From contig NZ_AUFE01000046.1 of assembly GCF_000426345.1 (NCBI RefSeq), positions 1 to 54,321 on the forward strand: DNA of 54,321 nt. Reading direction: 5' to 3'. A program made the translations under genes and the position numbers. Numbering within the stretch: position 1 is the first letter of the stretch; the number at the start of each line of letters is the position of its first letter. A model generated the notes under the pieces. That model made no database searches and was not told the origin of the DNA. It worked only from the letters and a program-made list of their open reading frames with translations. This document shows, piece by piece, positions 34,027-42,489 of the stretch. The DNA comes from Cupriavidus phytohabitans (GTDB lineage: Bacteria; Pseudomonadota; Gammaproteobacteria; Burkholderiales; Burkholderiaceae).

Positions 34027-34722
34027 TTACACCAAGACAACGGGTTTGCCGGCGAGACGTTCGTAGTGCGCTATTGCTGCATTGACAGGTTGCGCTCTGA
34101 ATCCTTTGCGCAGGAATTCGACATAGTCTGCCAGGACCTTGTTCTTGATAATCTCGTCCACCGACGAAAGGTGAAGACTTTTGGCGACGAAGTAGATGAG
34201 TTCCTGGTCCTTGAGTGTGGCGGTATCGACGAACGACTTCGTCGCGGTGAAACAGAACGCATTCTTCACATCCGTGATCAGGCCTTCGCCAGTGAAGTTG
34301 TAGCGCCAGGCCATCACGTCGACCCGGATAAGGGCGCCGCGCTCGAGGGCGATATACCAATTCTGCGTCGACGATTCGCCGGCAGACTGGCTACCGAGAA
34401 TTGCATCAAAGGCAAACTTAATGAGGGTGGAGAAGCCTTCCTTGACGTCCTTTTCACCGCCGGAAAAGAACGAGTCGACTATGGAGGAAATCTGTTCGGC
34501 GGCTTTGTCGGTCACGCTGACGCGGTACTGCTCCATGTGCTCAAACATCTTGTATGGAACGATTTCCTCGCGGAACGCGTCTGGGTTTCGCATCTTCTGC
34601 ACGAGCTCGTTGCGATACCGGTCCAGTTCACCGGTTGCTGCCTTCTTCAGTATGTCGAGTTGCTCACGCGCCTTCGTGTCATCGGGCTTGAGCGCGTTCC
34701 GAATTGTGTCAAGAAAAGCCAT
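34027..34722 (-). CDS. uncharacterised protein, first gene of an unknown operon
   Basis: 231 residues, soluble, starting MAFLDTIRNALKPDDTKARE after a good AGGAGAT site. The N-terminal half is strongly helical and charged (LDILKKAATGELDRYRNELV), followed by VSVTDKAAEQISSIVDSFFS and an aromatic segment WYIALERGALIRVDVMAWRY that looks like beta strands; the end is helical (ADYVEFLRKGFRAQ). Helix-strand-helix layout with a conserved-looking aromatic core suggests an oligomer-forming protein, but I know no family and will not name a function. A TTGACA box lies about 150 bases upstream between two AAGCGCTC copies. Confidence 0.68.
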   Translation of the reverse strand: MAFLDTIRNALKPDDTKAREQLDILKKAATGELDRYRNELVQKMRNPDAFREEIVPYKMFEHMEQYRVSVTDKAAEQISSIVDSFFSGGEKDVKEGFSTLIKFAFDAILGSQSAGESSTQNWYIALERGALIRVDVMAWRYNFTGEGLITDVKNAFCFTATKSFVDTATLKDQELIYFVAKSLHLSSVDEIIKNKVLADYVEFLRKGFRAQPVNAAIAHYERLAGKPVVLV

Positions 34723-34849
34723 TTTTGTGATCTCCTGATTTTCCCGGTCAATACAAGAGGAACAAGGGCAGCGGGCATGCGGGCTGCCTTGGGATACGCC
34801 TATCCCATCGCTTCTATAGATGTGTGGATTGCAGAATCGGAGGAACAAA

Positions 34850-34883
34850 AAGCGCTCGAACGAAGAAACGGTGTCAAGCGCTC
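34850..34883 (-). promoter_or_regulatory. candidate promoter and direct repeat before the unknown operon
   Basis: On the minus strand a perfect -35 hexamer TTGACA (34872-34877) is followed 17-18 bases on by a poor -10 (GCGCTT/GCTTTT). The octamer AAGCGCTC occurs on the plus strand at 34850-34857 and 34876-34883, exactly overlapping both promoter elements at a 26-base interval. A regulator bound to both copies would cover the promoter. Confidence 0.35.
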
Positions 34884-34998
34884 ACGGATAATAGGCGATG
34901 GCCATGGCAGCGCAATTCGGCGTTATGAAAGGTAGATATGAGCCGGGCTTATGTCTCAGATCACGGACATGCCGTCGCTGCGAGCGCAAAGATGAGGG

Positions 34999-35568
34999 GT
35001 GCCCGCCGCCGATTCGGGTAGTCGAGCGCACAGTGAGGTCACTATCGGCGGTCTCGAATCGCAGGATTCCACCGTTGTGCTGGGCCAAGTTCATCGCTGC
35101 GGCGAGACACATGAGCTGGACGATGACGGCAACATCATCAGGACGGCGACGGCACCTGCCGATCGCATCCTTTTCCAGAACCTGCGCGGCTCGCAGACTG
35201 TGGCCCCCGAAGGCGGCGTTGTCGACGGCATACCCGGCTCCATGCAGATCGACTTCCAGGGCTCCGCGGCCAATCCGTTGATGGCAGCACCGGACATCGA
35301 TTGGTCCGGCACGCTAACCATTGATCGCGAGGGACGCCGCATCTTGGTCAAGGGTGCCGTCAACGATTTTCCCGCATTCGAGATGTACTGTAGTGTGGAC
35401 GACGGCCCGGTCTTAACTCTGTTGCAGAAGCAACCCGTCAGTCCACTGGACCTGTTCGGCGAAGAAGACCAACCCTACGCTCTGCTAGCTTCTAATGCGG
35501 TCGCGGCCGGCAGCGTCACCCGCCGGGCGCGACTTGATTCGCCAGCAGCCGGCCCCTTTCATATATAG
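34999..35568 (+). CDS. uncharacterised protein, probably N-terminally truncated
   Basis: Up to 189 residues from a GTG that sits just after an in-frame stop, with no good ribosome site. The central and C-terminal parts look like true protein: LFQNLRGSQTVAPEGGVVDG, DIDWSGTLTIDREGRRILVK, then FPAFEMYCSVDDGPVLTLLQ. Two alternating strand-rich blocks with FPAFEMY suggest the immunoglobulin-like or toxin-associated C-terminal domains of DUF3238 type, but this is only an impression. The first 30 codons are of doubtful quality. It ends 160 bases before the IS110 gene and may be a fragment of a larger gene lost on the left. Confidence 0.45.
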   Translation: MPAADSGSRAHSEVTIGGLESQDSTVVLGQVHRCGETHELDDDGNIIRTATAPADRILFQNLRGSQTVAPEGGVVDGIPGSMQIDFQGSAANPLMAAPDIDWSGTLTIDREGRRILVKGAVNDFPAFEMYCSVDDGPVLTLLQKQPVSPLDLFGEEDQPYALLASNAVAAGSVTRRARLDSPAAGPFHI

Positions 35569-35728
35569 GAAGGAGTGACGCCAAGCGAAAAGTACGAATT
35601 GAAATGAACGCGTCCCACCCGCGGGGCGGTGGGGTCAAGAGATCTTGAGGTCGATCCTCACGGGCCAAGACATCGAAGTGTCCAAGTGGGATGATGTGCA
35701 CATTTCCCGGCAATCGGAGGATCCTGAA

Positions 35729-36943
35729 ATGAATTCTATGGCCGTGGGTGTGGATATCGAGAAGTCGGTGTTTCAGGTGCACTACATCGACCAGGCAACG
35801 GGCGAGATCGTGAACAAGCAGATCAAGCGAGCCAAGTTCCTCGAGCACTTTGCAAACCGTGCTCCCTGCCTGATCGGAATGGAGGCGTGCGGCGGTGCAC
35901 ACCATTGGGCGAGGCAGCTCACGAAAATGGGGCACCAGGTGAGGCTGATGCCAGCAGAGTTCGTGAAGGCGTTCAACATCCGCAATAAGAATGATGCAGC
36001 GGATGCCCGGGCGATCTGGCTGGCGGTCCAGCAGCCCAGCAAGGCGGTTGCGGTGAAGACCGAGATGCAGCAGGCAATGCTGGCGCTGCACCGTATGCGT
36101 GAGCAACTGGTGAAGTTCCGCACCATGCAGATCAACGCATTGCGCGGTCTCCTAACGGAGTACGGTGAAGTGATGGGAAAAGGCCGGATAGCCTTGGATA
36201 AGGCGATACCGGAAGTGCTCGCCCGGGTTGCCGAGCGCTTGCCGGCGGCGCTGGTAGAGACATTGCGCGAGCAATGGAGTGGCCTCACGAAGCTGGACGA
36301 ACAGATAGCCGGCATTGAGCGACGAATGCGCGACTGGGTCAAAGAGGACAAAGCTGTGAAGGCGATCAGCGAGATCCCTGGCGTGGGACTGCTGACGGCG
36401 ACAGCAACGGTCGCGATGATGGGCGATGCGAAGACATTCCGGTCAGGGCGGGAGTTTGCCGCGTGGGCAGGCCTTGTGCCAAAGCAAACCGGATCGGGCG
36501 GAAAGGTGAATCTGCACGGGATCAGCAAAAGAGGTGATACGTATCTGCGTACCCTCTTGATCCACGGTGCGCGCAGCGTCGTGACGCGTGCTAAGGATCC
36601 CGGTCCCTGGGTTGAGCAAATGACAAAGCGGCGGCCTCTGAATGTCGTAGTCGTTGCGCTGGCCAACAAGATGGCGCGCATGATATGGGCGGTTCTGGCC
36701 CATGACCGGCCGTATCAGAAGGATTACATCAGCGTGAAGCAAGATTACCCCTTTCAGGAGGGTCCCTCGCGACTTTTCGTTTCGACGATCCTCCGCGCCC
36801 ACTCAAGTACAGGCAACAGCCGGGGCGGCAAGTGCTGCTCAGCTTCAGCAAAAGACACCCAGCGGAATTCATGGTGTTCCGGCCGGCCCAGTTCCGGGCT
36901 AATCGGCAAGGCAACGTCGCCCCGGGCCGAAACCGCCAGATAA
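35729..36943 (+). CDS. IS110-family transposase with read-through tail
   Basis: 404 residues. The IS110 core is complete to about residue 341: MAVGVDIEKSVFQVHYIDQA, LIGMEACGGAHHWARQL, RNKNDAADARAIWLAV, then EIPGVGLLTATATVAMMG, FAAWAGLVPKQTGSGGKV and GDTYLRTLLIHGARSV, ending RPYQKDYISVK. Intact relatives stop within a few codons of that point. Here the frame runs on for about 60 codons into sequence antisense to the NUDIX gene, so the normal stop was lost at the junction. GGAGG stands 8 bases before the ATG. Whether the tail impairs transposition is unknown. Confidence 0.9.
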   Translation: MNSMAVGVDIEKSVFQVHYIDQATGEIVNKQIKRAKFLEHFANRAPCLIGMEACGGAHHWARQLTKMGHQVRLMPAEFVKAFNIRNKNDAADARAIWLAVQQPSKAVAVKTEMQQAMLALHRMREQLVKFRTMQINALRGLLTEYGEVMGKGRIALDKAIPEVLARVAERLPAALVETLREQWSGLTKLDEQIAGIERRMRDWVKEDKAVKAISEIPGVGLLTATATVAMMGDAKTFRSGREFAAWAGLVPKQTGSGGKVNLHGISKRGDTYLRTLLIHGARSVVTRAKDPGPWVEQMTKRRPLNVVVVALANKMARMIWAVLAHDRPYQKDYISVKQDYPFQEGPSRLFVSTILRAHSSTGNSRGGKCCSASAKDTQRNSWCSGRPSSGLIGKATSPRAETAR

Positions 36944-37197
36944 TAGCGAGCCACCTTGCTGCCGCGGTTGTAGGGCTCGGTTTCGTAGTACTGCTCGCCC
37001 CACCGGAACTGCAGCCTTGTCAGGCCGGTTTCCTCTTCGGTCTCGCGCAATGCCGCCACCAGTTCGGTCTCCTCTGGTTCAGGCAACCCCTTGGGGAAAT
37101 CCCAATTCCGGTAGGCACGTAGAATGAGACAACGCCATTCGCCCGCCTCCGGCCGCAGCACAACCACGCCCGCCGATCGCTTCATTTGATGCGCCAT
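36754..37197 (-). CDS. NUDIX hydrolase, 3' end altered by IS110
   Basis: 147 residues. The Nudix box is exact: GLPEPEETELVAALRETEEE followed by TGL, i.e. G-x5-E-x7-RE-x2-EE-x-G-hydrophobic. The N-terminus SAGVVVLRPEAGEWRCLILR and the RNWDFPKG lead-in fit the diadenosine-polyphosphate/MutT-like group that cleaves nucleoside diphosphates linked to another moiety. The last residues (ETKSREGPS) come from the IS110 end, but the fold is complete by VLEWARRIVE, so the enzyme may still work. It opens with MAHQMKR after an AGGGCGAGG stretch adjoining a (CCTATT)3 repeat. Confidence 0.88.
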   Translation of the reverse strand: MAHQMKRSAGVVVLRPEAGEWRCLILRAYRNWDFPKGLPEPEETELVAALRETEEETGLTRLQFRWGEQYYETEPYNRGSKVARYYLAVSARGDVALPISPELGRPEHHEFRWVSFAEAEQHLPPRLLPVLEWARRIVETKSREGPS

Positions 37198-37208
37198 CCC
37201 GGCCTCGC

Positions 37209-37226
37209 CCTATTCCTATTCCTATT
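37209..37226. repeat. hexamer microsatellite (CCTATT)3
   Basis: Three perfect tandem CCTATT units directly upstream of the NUDIX start, between 12 and 29 bases from its ATG. Three units is short for phase variation, but a change of one unit would shift promoter or ribosome-site spacing by 6 bases. Confidence 0.5.
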
Positions 37227-37475
37227 CCCCGCAGGGGGAAGAACCGCGCTCGCGTGCCGTGGCCGACCTGGAAGGGGCCCACCCACGCCCGCGCGCTGCT
37301 GGAGATCGTGCACCGCACTCGCTGCCACTCCATACGATCGCCTATCTGCTTGAACATGCACGCGACCATCACGCCGGTCCACCGCTCGATTTGCCGAAGC
37401 TCGGAAGATATCCCCGCCATCGCCATTGCGGCCTGCTCGAAGCGACCCTCTACACGCCGGCGGTCCAGGCGGAGG

Positions 37476-37871
37476 TCAGTGCGACATCAGCACGGGAACC
37501 GTCAAGGACGCCAGCAACGTGCGCGTCACACCGCCGAGCACGAGCTCACGCACGTGGCCATGGCTGTAGGCCCCCATGACGATCAGGTCAGCATTGAAAT
37601 CTGCCGTGCGAGAGAGCAGCAACTCGCCGATGGTTAGATCGGAGCCCCCGGTACCGTGCTCGATCTCTACGGCAACGCCGTAGCGCATCAGCGTCCGGGC
37701 CGCGTGGCTGCAAGGCGTTGCGTCCGCGCGCATCTCCTTGGAGGTGGTTTGCACGTTCAGGATCCTGACCTCCGCGCCGGCGATGAGCGGAATGGAGTCG
37801 TGCAGGGCCCTTGTCGCTTCCCGGCTCCCATTCCATGCCAGCATGACCCGCGTTCCCACCGTCGGGAACAC
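37476..37871 (-). CDS. universal stress protein, C-terminal domain (probably truncated)
   Basis: 131 residues beginning VGTRVMLAWNGSREATRALH and ending ADLIVMGAYSHGHVRELVLG with GVTRTLLASLTVPVLMSH, i.e. the ATP-binding G-2x-G-9x-G(S/T) region of UspA. In most relatives this is the second of two Usp domains. The first is absent: an out-of-frame stretch (FVAHQFLESLISVRG) is all that remains between here and glgP. The start is a GTG with a poor ribosome site, so translation may come from an older upstream frame or not at all. Usp proteins help cells to survive growth arrest and oxygen lack. Confidence 0.7.
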   Translation of the reverse strand: MFPTVGTRVMLAWNGSREATRALHDSIPLIAGAEVRILNVQTTSKEMRADATPCSHAARTLMRYGVAVEIEHGTGGSDLTIGELLLSRTADFNADLIVMGAYSHGHVRELVLGGVTRTLLASLTVPVLMSH

Positions 37872-37928
37872 CCCCGCGAACGGATATCAAGGATTCCAGA
37901 AACTGATGCGCGACGAAGCTAGCACCGT

Positions 37929-40430
37929 TCAGCGCTGCCATGCAATCCATGCAGACTCCGCGGGCAGGAACGCTTCTTCATGCCAGGCCCGTACCCTTGC
38001 CGTGTAATGTTCTACCGGACGGGACGCCGGCACAGACGCTGAGAAGATGTACCCTGAAATCGCACCCGCCATCGACCCTTCGGCGCTCATTAGAGTACTT
38101 TCGGCGGGAAGCTTGCCATCCGCGGCCGCATAGAGTTCCACCTTGACTGAATCTGGCGAAATTTCACCCAGATACACGGGTAGCCTGAAATGCCATTGGT
38201 CTGCTTCGCGCCTTGCCTCGACCGCCCCGAAATGTACCTCGTGCCAATCCGTGGCAAGCGCGGAGTCCCATGCGTGCAATGCTCGCGCCAGCCGCGCTCC
38301 GCTTTCGCAGCGTCGCCGATAGGTGCGTGCCGCAGGCCGGTAGAAGCGCTCCATATACTCAATAAGCATCCGATTTGTACTGAAACGCGGTGCCAGATGC
38401 GACGTGCTGGCCCGCATGCGCTGCACCCAGCTGCGCGGAATACCCTGCGCGTCGCGTGCATAGAATGCAGGCACAACTTCCTCCTCGAGCAGGCGGTACA
38501 GGCTGTCGGCGTCAGCCTCGTCGCTGCCATCCCCCCCGCTTCCGATTGCCCAGCCGTACTCGGGCCGATAAGCTTCCGCCCACCAGCCGTCCAGCGTCGA
38601 CAGATTCAGCCCGCCATTGCACAACGTTTTCATGCCACTCGTGCCACAGGCCTCCCGCGGCCTTCGCGGCGTATTGATCCACACATCGACGCCTTGCAGC
38701 AGATGCTGTGCGAGCGCCAGGTCGTAGTCTTCCAGAAACACCACGTGCCGGCGAAGCTCCGAGCGATGTGTGAACTCGAACCACTCACGAATCAGCGCCT
38801 TGCCTTGCGCATCCTCCGGATGGGCTTTTCCTGCGATGATCAGTTGCAAGGGTCGCTGTGCGTCCGTGAGCAGACGTGTCAGGCGCGCCGGATCCTTTAG
38901 CAGCAAATTCGGTCGCTTGTATTCAGCGAATCGGCGTGCCAGGCCAAGCGTCAGGACATTGGGATCGAGTACCTGCGCAGCTTCCGAAACCAGTTGCGGC
39001 GAGGCGCCGCGCTGGCCCAGCTGCCACGCCAGGCGTTCCCGCGCGTAGCGCACCAGATCGTGTCGTTGCTTGGCAGCCAGCGTCCAAAGGGACTCGTCAA
39101 CACTCGCGGACATGGGCTCGGCCAGACCTTCTACAGTACCGAGCCAGCGGTCTTTCCCACAGGCGCAGGTCCAGAAATGATCCGACCAAACCGAATCCCA
39201 CGACGGCATATGCACGCCATTGGTGACATGTCGTATAGGCACCTCATCCAGCGGCCAGCGTGGATAAAAGCCGCTGAAAAGCCTGCGACTGACCTCGGCA
39301 TGCAGCCGGCTCACGCTATTGACATGCGCGCACCCTTTCAGTGCCAGATAGGCAGTATTGAACGGTTCGTCTTTGTCGGTCGGGTCAAGCCGGCCCAGCG
39401 CAAGAAAATCATCGACCGAGAGGTTGAATTCACGAAGATACTCGCGCGCATACATATAGACCAATGATGGCGGAAATGCGTCGAATCCTGCCGGTACTGG
39501 CGTGTGCGTCGTGAACACGTTCCCGGCGCGGGTGGCCCACATGGCCTCCCGGAACGAAACATTCGTGTGCTGCATGAAGCGACGGGCTCGCTCCAGGACC
39601 ACCAGCGCCGCGTGACCTTCGTTGAGGTGACACACTTCCACCTCGATGCCGAGCGCCTCGAGCATGGCCCATCCCCCAATGCCGAGCACCACCTCCTGGA
39701 GCAGTCGCATTTCCGCCCCCCCGCCGTACAGCTTAGCCGTGATGCCGCGATCCGCGGCACCGTTGCGCACATCATTGCTATCGAGCAGGTATAACCGGGT
39801 GCGTCCGATAATCGCCTGCCATACACGGACAAACAGCATACGGCCAGGCAGCCTCAGTTCAACTTTCAGCCAGGCGCCATCCGCGCCGATCGTCGGCTGG
39901 ACCGGCAGGCTCGTCGGATCGTTGTAGGGATAGGCTTCGCGCTGGTCTCCATTCGCATCAATGATCTGGCGGAAATAGCCTTCCTGGTAGAGCAGTCCTA
40001 TGCCAATCACTGGCGCATCCAGATCACTGGCCGTCTTGAGATAGTCGCCCGCCAGCACTCCGAGCCCGCCCGCGTACAGGGGGAGCGCTTCGCTCAGGCC
40101 AAACTCCATGCTGAAGTAGGCAACCCTGATGGGGCTGTCGCTATCCCGCCTTCTAGCGTACCAACCTAATTCACTGAGATAGCACCGGCGATTCTCAATC
40201 GCCCGATTGAGCTCCTGCAAAAAGATGCTGTCGCCCGCGAGTTCATCCAGACGCTTTTGCGAAATGTTTTGCAGGATCACCCATGGATTGGGGCTGCGCG
40301 CCCAGAGCTCTGGCTCGATGGTTTGCCACAAGGCATCCAGCGCGTGACTCCAAGTCCAGCGCAAATCGAGTGCCAGGTCCGTCAACGCAGACAACGTCTC
40401 CGGCAGGGTTCGCGGCAAGAACGCATACAC
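37929..40430 (-). CDS. glgP: alpha-glucan (glycogen/maltodextrin) phosphorylase
   Basis: 833 residues of the GT35 family with the N-terminal DUF3417 segment typical of the short bacterial form (LRWTWSHALDALWQTIEPELW). Core motifs: YFSMEFGLSEALPLYAGGLG, HLNEGHAALVVLERARRFM, FTTHTPVPAGFDAF, IRHVTNGVHMPSW and, near residue 600, EACGTSGMKTLCNGGLNLST, whose Lys binds pyridoxal phosphate. It releases glucose-1-phosphate from glycogen. The start is GTG after GAGGATC. Downstream lies the Usp remnant and upstream a glgA scar, so it once stood in a glycogen cassette of which it alone survives intact. Confidence 0.93.
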   Translation of the reverse strand: MYAFLPRTLPETLSALTDLALDLRWTWSHALDALWQTIEPELWARSPNPWVILQNISQKRLDELAGDSIFLQELNRAIENRRCYLSELGWYARRRDSDSPIRVAYFSMEFGLSEALPLYAGGLGVLAGDYLKTASDLDAPVIGIGLLYQEGYFRQIIDANGDQREAYPYNDPTSLPVQPTIGADGAWLKVELRLPGRMLFVRVWQAIIGRTRLYLLDSNDVRNGAADRGITAKLYGGGAEMRLLQEVVLGIGGWAMLEALGIEVEVCHLNEGHAALVVLERARRFMQHTNVSFREAMWATRAGNVFTTHTPVPAGFDAFPPSLVYMYAREYLREFNLSVDDFLALGRLDPTDKDEPFNTAYLALKGCAHVNSVSRLHAEVSRRLFSGFYPRWPLDEVPIRHVTNGVHMPSWDSVWSDHFWTCACGKDRWLGTVEGLAEPMSASVDESLWTLAAKQRHDLVRYARERLAWQLGQRGASPQLVSEAAQVLDPNVLTLGLARRFAEYKRPNLLLKDPARLTRLLTDAQRPLQLIIAGKAHPEDAQGKALIREWFEFTHRSELRRHVVFLEDYDLALAQHLLQGVDVWINTPRRPREACGTSGMKTLCNGGLNLSTLDGWWAEAYRPEYGWAIGSGGDGSDEADADSLYRLLEEEVVPAFYARDAQGIPRSWVQRMRASTSHLAPRFSTNRMLIEYMERFYRPAARTYRRRCESGARLARALHAWDSALATDWHEVHFGAVEARREADQWHFRLPVYLGEISPDSVKVELYAAADGKLPAESTLMSAEGSMAGAISGYIFSASVPASRPVEHYTARVRAWHEEAFLPAESAWIAWQR

Positions 40431-40557
40431 GTGGGATCCTCAGCACAATAGGTTGGTTTGCAACTGCCCGGCGCCACGCTGCTTTGGTTGGCTGCGCATG
40501 TCGGGCCGCTCCGCGTATGCCGACAGACAACTAGTCTACTGCGTCAGTGCAAAGGCA

Positions 40558-40740
40558 TCAGGAGATACACGCGTAGCACGCTGCCGAGCGCGCCCAGGCA
40601 AAATCGCTCGACATGGCCAGCTCCCGGAGTTCTGACCAGCGCTTAGGCCGCGTTTCATACAGCCCGTCAGCGAGACCACCCGTTTTGGCCAGAGGGAAAA
40701 TTTCCGATGCCACCAACAACTGGCGCAAAGTACTATTGTC
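40558..40740 (-). pseudogene. glycogen synthase (glgA) deletion scar
   Basis: One continuous frame joins the first residues of GlgA, LLVASEIFPLAKTGGLADGL, with its ADP-glucose-binding KTGGLAD motif, to a stretch resembling the last ones, ELAMSSDFAWARSAACY, before the stop. About 400 residues between them are gone. The joint lies near 40650. It stands directly upstream of glgP in the same direction, the place where glgA often occurs. Confidence 0.75.
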
Positions 40741-40863
40741 ATTGCCGTGTCGCACCTGCCGGGTTGCAGCATCAGCCAATTCCACCACAATCGCGCTCCT
40801 CAGTCGTATGGGTGCGTGTCTAATTCTTGACGCTGTGCCCGGCAAGGATTTGATCTCGATCAA

Positions 40864-41150
40864 GGGCGCCCTCGGCTCGGGCCCGCGTCACCGCCGAGGA
40901 CTAAGGCCGTATGGCATTAGGAATGGGACGCAGCCGAGACCGATGAGCCGCGTGTGAAGTCGGCCACACTTGCCATTCACGGACTGGGGCAGAGTATCCA
41001 GGGCGTTGCCCACCAGAGCTGTGCTGCCGATTCCTGATTCGCGACGAACTGATCGAGACTAAATCGTGAGAAGCAGTACCTGAAGCGGCGGTGCGAAGTG
41101 AGCGGTGCAGGCATCATCGTTTGCTGCGGTGCTCCAACCCTTCTCCTGCC
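40864..41150. other. intergenic stretch of about 290 bases
   Basis: No gene, hairpin or repeat of note. It separates the glgA scar from pfkB. Confidence 0.4.
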
Positions 41151-42092
41151 TCAGGTTTCATCCCCCGAGATTTCCCGGTACTTCCGGTCGACGTCTGCGC
41201 GCTGACAAAGCCCTGTTCCCGCGCTCAGCAAGGTCGCAGAAGCGGCCGCCAGCCCATAGTGGAATGCCTCCCTCTTGCTTGTGTGACGGTTCAACGCCCA
41301 GACCATTGCAGCAAGGAAGCTGTCGCCCGCCCCGATAGAACTGGACACTGGCGTAGGCAAGGCTGGCGCTCGCAAGGTCTGATCCGCGGTAACCAGCAAT
41401 GCGCCCTGCTCGCCGAGCGTAAGTGCCACCATCTGCGCGCGCCCTTCTCGGACAACTTCCAACGCGGCATTGCGCCACTCTTCTTCACCGTGCAATGGCA
41501 AGCCAGTCAACTCACGCAGTTCGGCCAGACTCGGTTTGACCAGACTGACTCCCTCGTTCAATGCGCAAACGAGCGCGGGACCCGAAGTGTCCACGACGAT
41601 CTGCGTGCCGCGCGCCCGCGCCAGGCGTGCAAGCCTTGCATAGAAATCTACAGGAACACCAGGTGGCAGACTGCCGCTCATCACCAGATACCGCGGCGGC
41701 TCGGCGAGCGTCTCAAGATGAATGATGCAACGCTCCCATTCGTCCTGCGTTACCTTTGGCCCTGGCAGCACGAAGCGGAATTGGCGTCCGGTGGAGGATT
41801 CAGTCACGGAAAAATTTTCGCGTGTCTCCCCGGCAATCGCATGGCACACACCTGGCACTCGCTCTGCATCGAGCAGATGTTGCAATAGCGTCCCCGTGGC
41901 ACCTCCAGCGAGATAGACGGCGAGGCAATCACCGCCAAGCCGCTGGATAACGCGTGCCACATTTATCCCGCCGCCGCCTGGATCCCGCCTCGCCTCGCTG
42001 CATCTTAGCTTGCGCGTATCTGACACTCGGTCGATCGAGGTTGCCACATCCACGGCGGGATTCGGTGTAATGGTCAGAATGTCTGTCATCAT
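41151..42092 (-). CDS. pfkB: PfkB-family sugar kinase (1-phosphofructokinase/6-phosphofructokinase II type)
   Basis: 313 residues. It begins LTITPNPAVDVATSIDRV, as in PfkB/LacC/FruK, has GGGGINVARVIQRLGG for substrate binding and SSIGAGDSFLAAMVWALNR with the catalytic Asp in GAGDS. The first part of the family pattern (TPNPAVD) speaks for fructose-6-phosphate, fructose-1-phosphate or tagatose-6-phosphate as substrate, not for ribokinase. In this setting it could feed glucose units from GlgP into glycolysis. The start is one of two adjacent ATG codons; the ribosome site is weak. Confidence 0.88.
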   Translation of the reverse strand: MMTDILTITPNPAVDVATSIDRVSDTRKLRCSEARRDPGGGGINVARVIQRLGGDCLAVYLAGGATGTLLQHLLDAERVPGVCHAIAGETRENFSVTESSTGRQFRFVLPGPKVTQDEWERCIIHLETLAEPPRYLVMSGSLPPGVPVDFYARLARLARARGTQIVVDTSGPALVCALNEGVSLVKPSLAELRELTGLPLHGEEEWRNAALEVVREGRAQMVALTLGEQGALLVTADQTLRAPALPTPVSSSIGAGDSFLAAMVWALNRHTSKREAFHYGLAAASATLLSAGTGLCQRADVDRKYREISGDET

Positions 42093-42489
42093 CCAATGAT
42101 TGGCATGGCCCTGCCGTAATGTCTGAAGGTTTGTTGTTCAACGCGCCATCACCACGGCCGCTATAGCGGCAGCAACTGTGTGCTCGACCGCTATGAAGCT
42201 GCGGGCGTCACGGAAATGGAATCATCCCCGTCAAACAATCCGATGTCAGAGCGCCGGAGCTCCTCAAACCAGATCATGCGCGAGTGTCGCCAGCCATGTG
42301 CCGCTACGGCCGTCCCTGCAAGAACTCCTCTCATCCTAGGCACGATCTCCCTCTTTGCGCAACTTCCGCGACAGCACGCACACGTTGACGCCGAACAATC
42401 GTCGGCACCGGCCCGCCGCTATCTTGAATGAAGCACTGCCCGAACCCCGCTCAACGGTTCGCGGCATGTCGCAAGCCGCATCGAGCGCG
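42093..42489. other. stretch of about 400 bases without a gene
   Basis: No recognisable coding sequence. A short palindrome CGGCCGCTATAGCGGC-like element occurs near 42153-42170. The right end may contain decayed 5' parts of the permease that follows. Confidence 0.4.

Noticed and set aside
37209..37226. Phase-variable control of the NUDIX gene by the hexamer repeat
   Set aside because: Only three units; slippage at such a short tract is rare, and a 6-base change would not alter the frame.
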